Shown piece after piece: positions 1-6,842 of a DNA stretch of 64,000 bases (positions are counted from its first letter, which is position 1; every line of letters begins with the position of its first letter). A program made the translations under genes and the position numbers. Below the pieces are notes generated by a model. It was not told the DNA's origin. It saw only the letters and a list, made by a program, of their open reading frames with translations, and made no database searches. The DNA is from UBA3069 sp050633465 (GTDB lineage Bacteria > Pseudomonadota > Alphaproteobacteria > Rhodobacterales > Rhodobacteraceae), in contig JBOEGO010000004.1 in the NCBI GenBank assembly GCA_050633465.1, forward strand, positions 177,972-241,971, read 5' to 3'.

Positions 1-1
1 C

Positions 2-529
2 ATTGGCGAAGAATTGGGGCTGGTTGATCAGGACCGTTTTGCATTCGCATGGATCGTCGATTTCCCGATCTACGAGGCGGACGAGGAAACCGGCAAGATT
101 GATTTCGAACACAACCCGTTTTCCATGCCGCAGGGCGGGATGGACGCGCTGAACGGCAATCCGCTGGATGTGCTGGGGTTCCAGTATGACCTTGCCTGTA
201 ACGGCTATGAACTGGTCAGCGGCGCGATCCGAAACCACAAACCCGAAATCATGTTCAAGGCGTTTGAAATTGCGGGTTACGGCAAGGACGAGGTTGAAAA
301 ACGGTTCGGCGGCATGGTCAACGCCTTTCAATACGGCGCGCCGCCCCACGGTGGTTGCGCGGCAGGGATCGACCGCATCGTGATGTTGCTGGCCGATCAG
401 CAAAACATCCGCGAGGTCATCATGTTCCCCATGAACCAACGCGCCGAGGATCTGATGATGAATGCGCCGTCAGAGGCCTCCAGCGACCAGTTGATGGAGC
501 TGAGCCTGCGGATCATCCCGCAGGATTGA
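2..529 (+). CDS. aspS: Aspartyl-tRNA synthetase, C-terminal part
   Basis: Class II aspartyl-tRNA synthetase, which charges tRNA-Asp in the cytoplasm. Only about the last 175 residues are present because the gene enters from the left edge; the frame is open from base 2. The end of the bacterial-type catalytic domain is clear: a GIDRIVMLLAD stretch (class II motif 3 with its ATP-binding arginine), followed by IREVIMFPMNQRAEDLMMNAP, typical of the end of bacterial AspRS. The stop codon is followed closely by a strong intrinsic terminator, so this is the end of a transcription unit. Confidence 0.95.
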   Translation: MGEELGLVDQDRFAFAWIVDFPIYEADEETGKIDFEHNPFSMPQGGMDALNGNPLDVLGFQYDLACNGYELVSGAIRNHKPEIMFKAFEIAGYGKDEVEKRFGGMVNAFQYGAPPHGGCAAGIDRIVMLLADQQNIREVIMFPMNQRAEDLMMNAPSEASSDQLMELSLRIIPQD

Positions 530-550
530 TCCGGGAAATAATTGCTATAA

Positions 551-582
551 AACGCGGCGCATCCGGTGCGCCGCGTTTTTTT
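551..582 (+). terminator. Intrinsic terminator after aspS
   Basis: An 11-bp perfect stem (AACGCGGCGCA / TGCGCCGCGTT) with a 5-base loop runs straight into seven T residues, about 20 bases after the aspS stop codon. Confidence 0.9.
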
Positions 583-709
583 ATGCGCGGCTTCTGGCGC
601 ATCGGGCGCTGATCACGCGAATATGCGGTGAAACGGGCGCAAGTTACGCCTATGTTAACTTTCGAGCGACCCCCTAAAGTTACCAAAGTTCCCAGAACGG
701 AGCCTCTCC

Positions 710-2098
710 TTGGCCAAATTCACCCCCACTCTTGCTGAGATACGGTTCGGGTCGGGCCTGTCGCCGACTTTGCCCTCTGTAGAGTCGACGCAACAGATGC
801 TGGCGCGTCTGACGGGTCCCGATCTGAACGCCGACAGCTTTCCCATTGAAACCTTTACCGATTTTCGCGAACGCATGATCCGCAAACAGGACCTGACCAA
901 GGCGCGGCGCAAGCTGCGCGGCAAGCCCGAAGGTCAGGAATTGCTGAAACAGGTGAAACTGGAGCAACAGGCGGCGCGTATCGAATGGTCGCGCTGGACG
1001 GGGCGCGCCCTGATGCGCCGTGCATGGGGGCGGGACGGGTTTCGCGAACGGCTGGTCGGGTTCTGGGCCGATCATTTCACCGCGCAGGGCAAACGCGGGC
1101 TGCTGCGCCGCGCCACGGCGCCCTATGTCGAAGACAGCATTCGCCCCCATATCACCGGCACATTCGCCGATCTGGTGGTGGCTGCCACCACCGCGCCCCT
1201 GATGCTGCATTATCTGGATCAACAGTTGTCAACGGGTCCAAATTCCGACAAGGCCGCGCGGCGCGGCCCAAAGGCCGGATTGAACGAAAACCTGGCCCGC
1301 GAGGTGCTGGAACTGCACACGCTGGGCGTGGACGGGCCTTATACGCAGGGCGATGTGCGCGAATTGGCCGAATTGTTCACCGGCATGATCTATACCCCGA
1401 AACAGGGGTTCAAGTTTCAAAAAGACATGGCCGAACCGGGGGCGGAAACCGTGCTGGGGGTCAGTTACGGCGGCGGCAAACCCAATATCGCCGATATCCG
1501 CGCCGCGCTGGTCGATCTGGCCAACCACCCCGCCACGGCCCGTCATATCGCGCAAAAACTGGCGGTGCATTTCGTGTCGGATACCCCCGATCCGGCGCTG
1601 GTTGATGCGCTGGCGGCGCGGTTTCAGGACACGGGCGGCGATCTGTTGCAGGTCTATACCGCCCTGCTGGATCATCCCGCCGCATGGCAGCCCGAATTGC
1701 AAAACGTGAAACCTCCGTTCGATTTTCTGGCCTCGGCGTTTCGGGCGCTGCAACCGCCTGCCGATTTTTTCGACAGCGCGGATGAAAAGACCATGAAACA
1801 GGTCGCCGCCTCGCAATTGACCCGCATGGGGCAGCCGTGGGAACGCCCCACCGGCCCCGATGGCTGGCCCGAAGAAGATGCCGCGTGGATCACACCCCAA
1901 GGGCTGGCGGCGCGGATGCATTGGGCCATGGTGATCCCGTCGCGTATGCTGGACCCGCTGCCCGACCCGCGTGATTTCGTGGCCGCTGCCTTGGGCGATT
2001 ATGCGCCAGAACCGCTGTTATTTGCTGCCCGCGCTGCCGAAAACCGGCGCGAAGGGGTGGGGCTGGTGCTGGCCTCTCCTGCGTTTCAACGCCGCTAA
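710..2098 (+). CDS. DUF1800 family protein
   Basis: A 462-residue protein covered almost entirely by a DUF1800 domain; the block NENLAREVLELHTLGVDG near residue 197 is its hallmark. The biochemical role of the family is not established. It is nearly always paired with a DUF1501 protein, as here (12-base gap), and the pair is thought to act at or beyond the inner membrane. The start is a TTG at 710 with a GGAG eight bases upstream. There is no obvious signal peptide, whereas the partner carries a Tat signal, so the two may be exported together or meet at the membrane (inference). Confidence 0.85.
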   Translation: MAKFTPTLAEIRFGSGLSPTLPSVESTQQMLARLTGPDLNADSFPIETFTDFRERMIRKQDLTKARRKLRGKPEGQELLKQVKLEQQAARIEWSRWTGRALMRRAWGRDGFRERLVGFWADHFTAQGKRGLLRRATAPYVEDSIRPHITGTFADLVVAATTAPLMLHYLDQQLSTGPNSDKAARRGPKAGLNENLAREVLELHTLGVDGPYTQGDVRELAELFTGMIYTPKQGFKFQKDMAEPGAETVLGVSYGGGKPNIADIRAALVDLANHPATARHIAQKLAVHFVSDTPDPALVDALAARFQDTGGDLLQVYTALLDHPAAWQPELQNVKPPFDFLASAFRALQPPADFFDSADEKTMKQVAASQLTRMGQPWERPTGPDGWPEEDAAWITPQGLAARMHWAMVIPSRMLDPLPDPRDFVAAALGDYAPEPLLFAARAAENRREGVGLVLASPAFQRR

Positions 2099-2110
2099 AG
2101 GGATGGATAG

Positions 2111-3445
2111 ATGACCGAGTTTCTGAACCGCCGCGCCTTTCTTGCCCGCTCTGCCGTGTTGGGCTGTTCGCTGGCGGCCTCGCCGCTGCTGACGCCGGTC
2201 AGCTTTGCCGCTGCGCCATGGGACAACCGGCTGGTGGTGATCATTTTGCGCGGTGCGATGGACGGGCTGGATGTGGTGCGCCCATATGGCGACCGCGATT
2301 TTGCGGGCCACCGCCCGGGGGCGTTGCGTGGTTTGGGCGACGGGCCTGACGGGGCGCAGGATCTGGATGGATTTTTTGCGCTGCACCCCGCGCTGTCGCC
2401 GCTGCTGCCGCTATGGGCGCGGGGGCAGGTTGGATTTGTCCACGCGGTTTCAACGCCTTATCGCGACAAGCGCAGCCATTTCGACGGGCAGGACCTGTTA
2501 GAGGCAGGCACAGTGGACATGGCCGCAGGGGCAGGGCGCGACGGTTGGTTAAACCGCATGTTGCAGCACGTGCCGGGGGTCGAGGCCGAAACCGCCTATG
2601 CCATTGGCCATGATGAAATGCTGTTGATGAAGGGGCGCGCACAGGTCGCCGACTGGTCGCCCGATGTGGGGCTGCGCCTGTCGCCACAGGCGGTGCGGCT
2701 GGCCGAAATGGTCATGCATGACGACCCGCTGTTCCGCGATGCCTTTGCCGAGGCGATGCTGCTGTCGGGCATCGATGCGCAGGGCGGCATGGCCGCCGCG
2801 CCGATGCAGATGCAGGACATGATGCCAGCCGCGACCGATATGTCGGCCATGACGCCGATGACGGGCGGTGATATGCAGGGCGGCGGCATGGATGCGGCCA
2901 CCACCGCTGGCCACACCCCCGCCGAAATCGCCCGCGCCAAGGGCAATCAACCGCATCACAAGATCGCGGCTTTTGCTGGTAAAAAACTGCGCGGCGATAC
3001 GCGGATTGCGTCTTTTTCGCTGAACGGTTGGGACACGCATCAGGGGCAGGACCGCAGCATGGATCAGGCGCTGGGCCGCTTGTCTGACACCATCCTGACC
3101 CTGCGCGATTCCATGGGCGGGCCGGCATGGGGCAAAACCACGATTGTTGCGATGACCGAATTCGGCCGCACCGCGCGCTGGAACGGGTCGGGCGGCACGG
3201 ATCACGGCACCGCAGGCGCGATGCTGCTGGCCGGTGGCGCGCTAAAAGGCGGGCGCGTGCTGGGCGATTGGCCCGGTCTGGCCGAAGCCGATCTATATGC
3301 GCGCCGCGACCTGATGCCGACCCGCGATGTGCGCGCCCATGCGGCGTGGTTGATGCGCGGGCTGTTCGGGCTGGATCAGGCCCTGCTGGAACGCGCCATT
3401 TTCCCCGGCCTTGATATGGGGGGCAATCCGGGGCTTTTGCTTTAG
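2111..3445 (+). CDS. DUF1501 family protein with Tat signal and Met-rich insert
   Basis: A 444-residue protein related to the alkaline-phosphatase/sulfatase fold family DUF1501. The N-terminus has a twin-arginine signal (NRRAFLARS, then a hydrophobic stretch ending near residue 36), so it is probably exported folded to the periplasm. DUF1501 hallmarks are visible: GWDTHQGQ near residue 307, EFGRTARWNGSGGTDHG near 349 and LLAGGALKGG. Residues about 227-270 form a methionine- and glycine-rich low-complexity insert (MQMQDMM, MSAMTPMTGGDMQGGGM) followed by a histidine, reminiscent of copper-binding methionine motifs. It follows the DUF1800 gene in the same operon. Substrate unknown. Confidence 0.87.
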   Translation: MTEFLNRRAFLARSAVLGCSLAASPLLTPVSFAAAPWDNRLVVIILRGAMDGLDVVRPYGDRDFAGHRPGALRGLGDGPDGAQDLDGFFALHPALSPLLPLWARGQVGFVHAVSTPYRDKRSHFDGQDLLEAGTVDMAAGAGRDGWLNRMLQHVPGVEAETAYAIGHDEMLLMKGRAQVADWSPDVGLRLSPQAVRLAEMVMHDDPLFRDAFAEAMLLSGIDAQGGMAAAPMQMQDMMPAATDMSAMTPMTGGDMQGGGMDAATTAGHTPAEIARAKGNQPHHKIAAFAGKKLRGDTRIASFSLNGWDTHQGQDRSMDQALGRLSDTILTLRDSMGGPAWGKTTIVAMTEFGRTARWNGSGGTDHGTAGAMLLAGGALKGGRVLGDWPGLAEADLYARRDLMPTRDVRAHAAWLMRGLFGLDQALLERAIFPGLDMGGNPGLLL

Positions 3446-3532
3446 CCCGACCTGTTTTCCCCTTTCCTTGCCGCCCGTTCTGCCCGTAACCTGCCCCGCA
3501 ATCGGCCAAGCAGAGCTGGAGGTGAAGGGCAG

Positions 3533-4258
3533 ATGAGTAACGCAAGACCAATGGACAGACCCGTGGGCGCGAAAATCGCGGATTGGACCCCGCCGCCCGC
3601 GCCTGATGCTGCGGTTCTGGAGGGGCAATATGCACGGCTGGAACGCCTGTCGGCGGATGCCCATGCCGCGCTGCTGTTCAATGAATATCAGGGGCATGAC
3701 TGGGTCTGGGATTACCTGCCTTACGGGCCTTTTGCCTCTGCTTCGCAGTATCACCGCTGGGTCAAGGACAGCGCCGCAGCCAATGACCCGTTTTTCTATG
3801 CGATCCGCGACAAGGATACGGGCCGCTATGGTGGCGTTGCCAGCTATCTGCGCGTTACCCCTGCCGATGGCACCATCGAATTGGGCCATATCAACCTTGC
3901 CCCCGCCATTCAGGGCAGCCGTGCCGCGACTGAATCGTTTTTCCTGATGATGGATTGGGCGTTTTCAAACGGGTATCGGCGGTTTGAATGGAAATGTGAC
4001 GCGCTGAACCTGCCCTCGCGCCGTGCCGCGCAGCGGTTGGGCCTGAGTTTTGAAGGCGTGTTCCGTCAGGCCGCCGTGGTCAAGGGGCGCAACCGCGACA
4101 CCGCGTGGTTTGCCGCCACCGATGGCGATTGGTCCGCCCTGCGCGAGGCCTATGCCGTCTGGCTGAACCCCGCAAATTTCGATGATGGCGGTCGCCAACG
4201 CGAAAGCCTCTCCGACCTGACGGCGCTGGTGCGGGTGGCTTCTGATCCGTTGCTTTGA
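3533..4258 (+). CDS. GNAT family N-acetyltransferase (RimJ/RimL-like)
   Basis: A 241-residue protein with a single GNAT domain of the RimJ/RimL type. Recognisable parts are an N-terminal PVGAKIADWTPPPAP arm that precedes the fold in this subfamily, ELGHINLAP (central strand), the region around QGSRAATESFFLMMDWAFS where acetyl-CoA pyrophosphate is bound, and RRFEWKCDALNLPSRRAAQRLG, the strand-helix with Asn typical of RimL homologues. It should acetylate an amine on a protein N-terminus or small molecule; the substrate cannot be told. The start ATG follows a GAAGGG. It stands alone after the DUF1501 gene, with no clear terminator between them. Confidence 0.87.
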   Translation: MSNARPMDRPVGAKIADWTPPPAPDAAVLEGQYARLERLSADAHAALLFNEYQGHDWVWDYLPYGPFASASQYHRWVKDSAAANDPFFYAIRDKDTGRYGGVASYLRVTPADGTIELGHINLAPAIQGSRAATESFFLMMDWAFSNGYRRFEWKCDALNLPSRRAAQRLGLSFEGVFRQAAVVKGRNRDTAWFAATDGDWSALREAYAVWLNPANFDDGGRQRESLSDLTALVRVASDPLL

Positions 4259-4462
4259 CGGCGCGCTGCGCGGGTCGGGTATCTATTGCAAATGTTCAAA
4301 TCGCCCAGAATCCGGCCCGGGGCGTTAGGCTGCGGTGGCAGAATGGTCACAGGGCAGCCCCCCCATCGTCATGGAAATGTTAACTTTTTCTTGGCGTGCG
4401 AATCACTCTGGCGTAGGCTGGGCGGATAAAGATGCCAAAACGGCACATATTCGAGGCAGCAG

Positions 4463-5371
4463 ATGACACAGGAAGACCAAGGGGCCGGTCAGGCGAATGA
4501 CCTGCGCCTGCGCGAAATCCATTCTATTGCACTGGCTGAAATCCTGACCAAATCGGGCGATTTCGACCATTGGATATATTATGACGAGCTGAACGCGCTC
4601 AAGCGGCGGCCCCTGTCGCCCCTGTGGCTGGAATCCTATGTGATGGTCTGTGCCATCGGGCGTATCCGCCCGGCCAAAGTCACGGGGTTTTGCAAGAAAC
4701 TGCGCGAAAAGCGGGATAAAACCGGGGATCGCGCGTTGTTTGATCAATTTACCGGGCACTTGCATTCCTATTTGCATCCGCTGGTGTTGACCAACCACGG
4801 CTACCGCGAGGCGAATTTCGAGGCGGTCGACCACGATCAGGTCTGGAGCCATGTGGGCGAGTTGGTCGAGCAGTTGGAGCGCGAGGGGTTCGAGGTGTTC
4901 CTGAATTCCGGCACGCTGTTGGGCGTCACCCGCGAGGGGGCATTGATCGGCCATGACGATGATGTGGATCTGGCCGTCGTGCTGGATGCCGGATCAGAGG
5001 AAGAGGCCGCCGCCGAATGGCTCAAGCTGCGCGATTGGCTGGATCTGCACGGATTATGCGACAAGGATATCCAGCGAGCGCCGGAAATTCACAAGCTGAC
5101 CTCGCTTGGCGATGTCGAGGTGGACCTGTTCCCCGCATGGGTGCAGGACGGGCGCATGTATGTTTACCCCCACACCTATGGTGATCTGAACGCAACCGAG
5201 GTCCTGCCGCTGCGCGAATGCGATGTGACGGGGCGCAAGGTGCCGAAAACACCGGAAAAAATGTTGGAACTGAACTATGGCAGCGGTTGGCAGGAGCCTG
5301 ACCCGTTGTTCAAGTTTCCCTGGGCCACGGCCAATGACAAGTTCGAAAACTTCCTAAAGGCGGTGCAGTGA
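4463..5371 (+). CDS. LicD family phosphotransferase/nucleotidyltransferase-fold protein
   Basis: A 302-residue protein with a LicD domain from about residue 120 to 290. The signature NSGTLLGVTREGALIGHDDD with the following VDLAV provides the paired metal-binding aspartates of the nucleotidyltransferase fold, and DVEVDLFPAW follows near residue 213. LicD proteins transfer phosphocholine or a related phospho-alcohol from a CDP-activated donor to glycans. The first 115 residues show no recognised domain. The stop codon overlaps the start of the next gene, a CDP-alcohol-forming cytidylyltransferase, which supports a joint donor-synthesis and transfer module. Acceptor unknown; probably an envelope polysaccharide. 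Confidence 0.85.
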   Translation: MTQEDQGAGQANDLRLREIHSIALAEILTKSGDFDHWIYYDELNALKRRPLSPLWLESYVMVCAIGRIRPAKVTGFCKKLREKRDKTGDRALFDQFTGHLHSYLHPLVLTNHGYREANFEAVDHDQVWSHVGELVEQLEREGFEVFLNSGTLLGVTREGALIGHDDDVDLAVVLDAGSEEEAAAEWLKLRDWLDLHGLCDKDIQRAPEIHKLTSLGDVEVDLFPAWVQDGRMYVYPHTYGDLNATEVLPLRECDVTGRKVPKTPEKMLELNYGSGWQEPDPLFKFPWATANDKFENFLKAVQ

Positions 5372-5814
5372 TGATGCGGTTTCTGAAATCCGGGAAAAAG
5401 CCGGTCAGCCGCCGGACCACGGTGTTGACCTATGGCACGTTTGATCTGTTCCATTCCGGCCATGTGCGCCTGTTGCAGCGGCTCAAGGCGATGGGGGATG
5501 AGTTGATCGTTGGTTGCGCCACCGATGAATTCAACGAGAAAAAGGGCAAGACGGCGGTGATGTCCTATGATGCGCGCCGCGAAATTCTGGAATCCTGCCG
5601 ATTTGTCGATGTGGTGATCCCTGAATATGACTGGGTGCAAAAACCGCTGGATATCGCCCATTACAAGGTTGATATTTTCGCCATGGGCGACGATTGGGAA
5701 GGTTATTTCGACGACCTAGAGGCCCATTGCCGCGTGGTTTACCTGCCCCGCACGCCGGATGTATCCACCACGTCGCTGCGCGAACGGGTCGATGCGATGC
5801 GCAAGACGGCGTGA
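5371..5814 (+). CDS. Glycerol-3-phosphate cytidylyltransferase-like protein (TagD-like)
   Basis: A short cytidylyltransferase of about 147 residues, close to TagD length. TYGTFDLFHSGHVRLL carries the HxGH nucleotide-binding motif, and RTPDVSTTSLRERV matches the RTxGISTT signature that closes the active site in TagD. It should make a CDP-alcohol (CDP-glycerol by family precedent) from CTP and a phospho-alcohol. The ATG at 5371 shares one base with the licD stop; a GTG at 5368 or an ATG at 5374 is also possible. Translational coupling with the LicD gene implies the product feeds the LicD transferase. Whether the alcohol is glycerol, ribitol or choline cannot be decided. Confidence 0.87.
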   Translation: MMRFLKSGKKPVSRRTTVLTYGTFDLFHSGHVRLLQRLKAMGDELIVGCATDEFNEKKGKTAVMSYDARREILESCRFVDVVIPEYDWVQKPLDIAHYKVDIFAMGDDWEGYFDDLEAHCRVVYLPRTPDVSTTSLRERVDAMRKTA

Positions 5815-5841
5815 TCCAGGGTCGCTGTAATGACTGAACAA

Positions 5842-6060
5842 TCAGGCGGGCAGGCGCAAATGCTGATCGGCCTGAACCACCAGCGGGTGCAGATCGCTGT
5901 GGCCCTGCGTGATCAGGGCATGCAGTTCGGCCCGCATGGGGGGAGCCCAGAAATCATTGATATGCGCGGCGACCTGCGCGGCCCCGTCGATATTTGGCTG
6001 GGTGGCAAAGAACGTGGCGATCTGGCCTGACATGCGGATCAGTTTTTCGGTGTTGCTCAT
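5842..6060 (-). CDS. fdsD: Formate dehydrogenase delta subunit
   Basis: A 72-residue protein (starts MSNTEKLIRM) matching the small delta subunit found last in NAD-dependent formate dehydrogenase operons: conserved KLIRMSGQIATFF and a Pro-Pro-Met near the middle. In this enzyme class FdsD helps maturation of the FdsGBA core and is not catalytic. The ATG at 6060 overlaps the fdhD stop by four bases (ATGA). A longer open frame extends upstream but would run far into fdhD, so the short form is preferred. Confidence 0.85.
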   Translation of the reverse strand: MSNTEKLIRMSGQIATFFATQPNIDGAAQVAAHINDFWAPPMRAELHALITQGHSDLHPLVVQADQHLRLPA

Positions 6061-6842
6061 TGCGGCTCTCCGGCAAGGATGCGGTGGGGATGGGTGAAAA
6101 CCTGCGTGCCCTGGCGGTTTTGGGTGACCAATGTGATGCCCGCGGTTTCGGCCAGTTGCACCCCTGCGACGGTGGGGGCGGACACGGAAATAATGGTGCA
6201 AAATCCGGCCATTGCGGATTTTTGCACCATGTCGACCGATATGCGGGCGGTCAGGACCAGCGTGGCGGGGATTGCGCCCTGACGCGCCATGGCGCCGATC
6301 AGTTTGTCCAATGCGTTGTGGCGGCCCACGTCCTCGCGCACCAGATCCATCCGGCCTGTCCACAGACCTGCGGCGTGAACGGCGCGGGTTTCGTCGTGCA
6401 AAGGCTGGGCGCTGCGCAGGCCATCCAGCGCGGCCCCGATTTCCGTCACGGAAATCGCCACCCCCGGCCCGACCCGTGGCACATCACGCGCCGCCTGATC
6501 CAGGCTGTCGATGCCGCATAAACCGCATCCCACCGGACCGGCCATAGTGCGGCGGCGTTGCGCCATGGCCTTGGCTCGTGTTTCGGGCAACCATTGCCGC
6601 GCCTCGATCCCGTTGGGGTGTTCTTTTAGCTCTACCGTGCCCAGTTCGGCCACTGTTGCCAGCCCTTCGGACAGGGTGAACCCATGGGCGAAATCGGTCA
6701 GGTCGGCGGGGGTGGCCATCATCACCGCCAGCGTTGTGCCGTTGTAAACAAGGGCCACGGGCGTTTCCTGCGGCAATGCACGGGTGCTGGCCGTTCCGTT
6801 TCCTGCGGTCACGGGCAGGGTTATGGCGGCGCGAGGCGTCAT
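6057..6842 (-). CDS. fdhD: Formate dehydrogenase accessory sulfurtransferase FdhD (FdsC position)
   Basis: A 261-residue FdhD/FdsC family protein. It carries sulfur to the molybdenum bis-MGD cofactor before insertion in formate dehydrogenase. The CGLCG motif near residue 107 supplies the cysteine pair of the family, and VREDVGRHNALDKLIG near residue 185 is an FdhD signature. The ATG at 6842 overlaps the fdsA stop (ATGA); an in-frame upstream start would reach 39 codons into fdsA and is unlikely. Confidence 0.92.
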   Translation of the reverse strand: MTPRAAITLPVTAGNGTASTRALPQETPVALVYNGTTLAVMMATPADLTDFAHGFTLSEGLATVAELGTVELKEHPNGIEARQWLPETRAKAMAQRRRTMAGPVGCGLCGIDSLDQAARDVPRVGPGVAISVTEIGAALDGLRSAQPLHDETRAVHAAGLWTGRMDLVREDVGRHNALDKLIGAMARQGAIPATLVLTARISVDMVQKSAMAGFCTIISVSAPTVAGVQLAETAGITLVTQNRQGTQVFTHPHRILAGEPQ

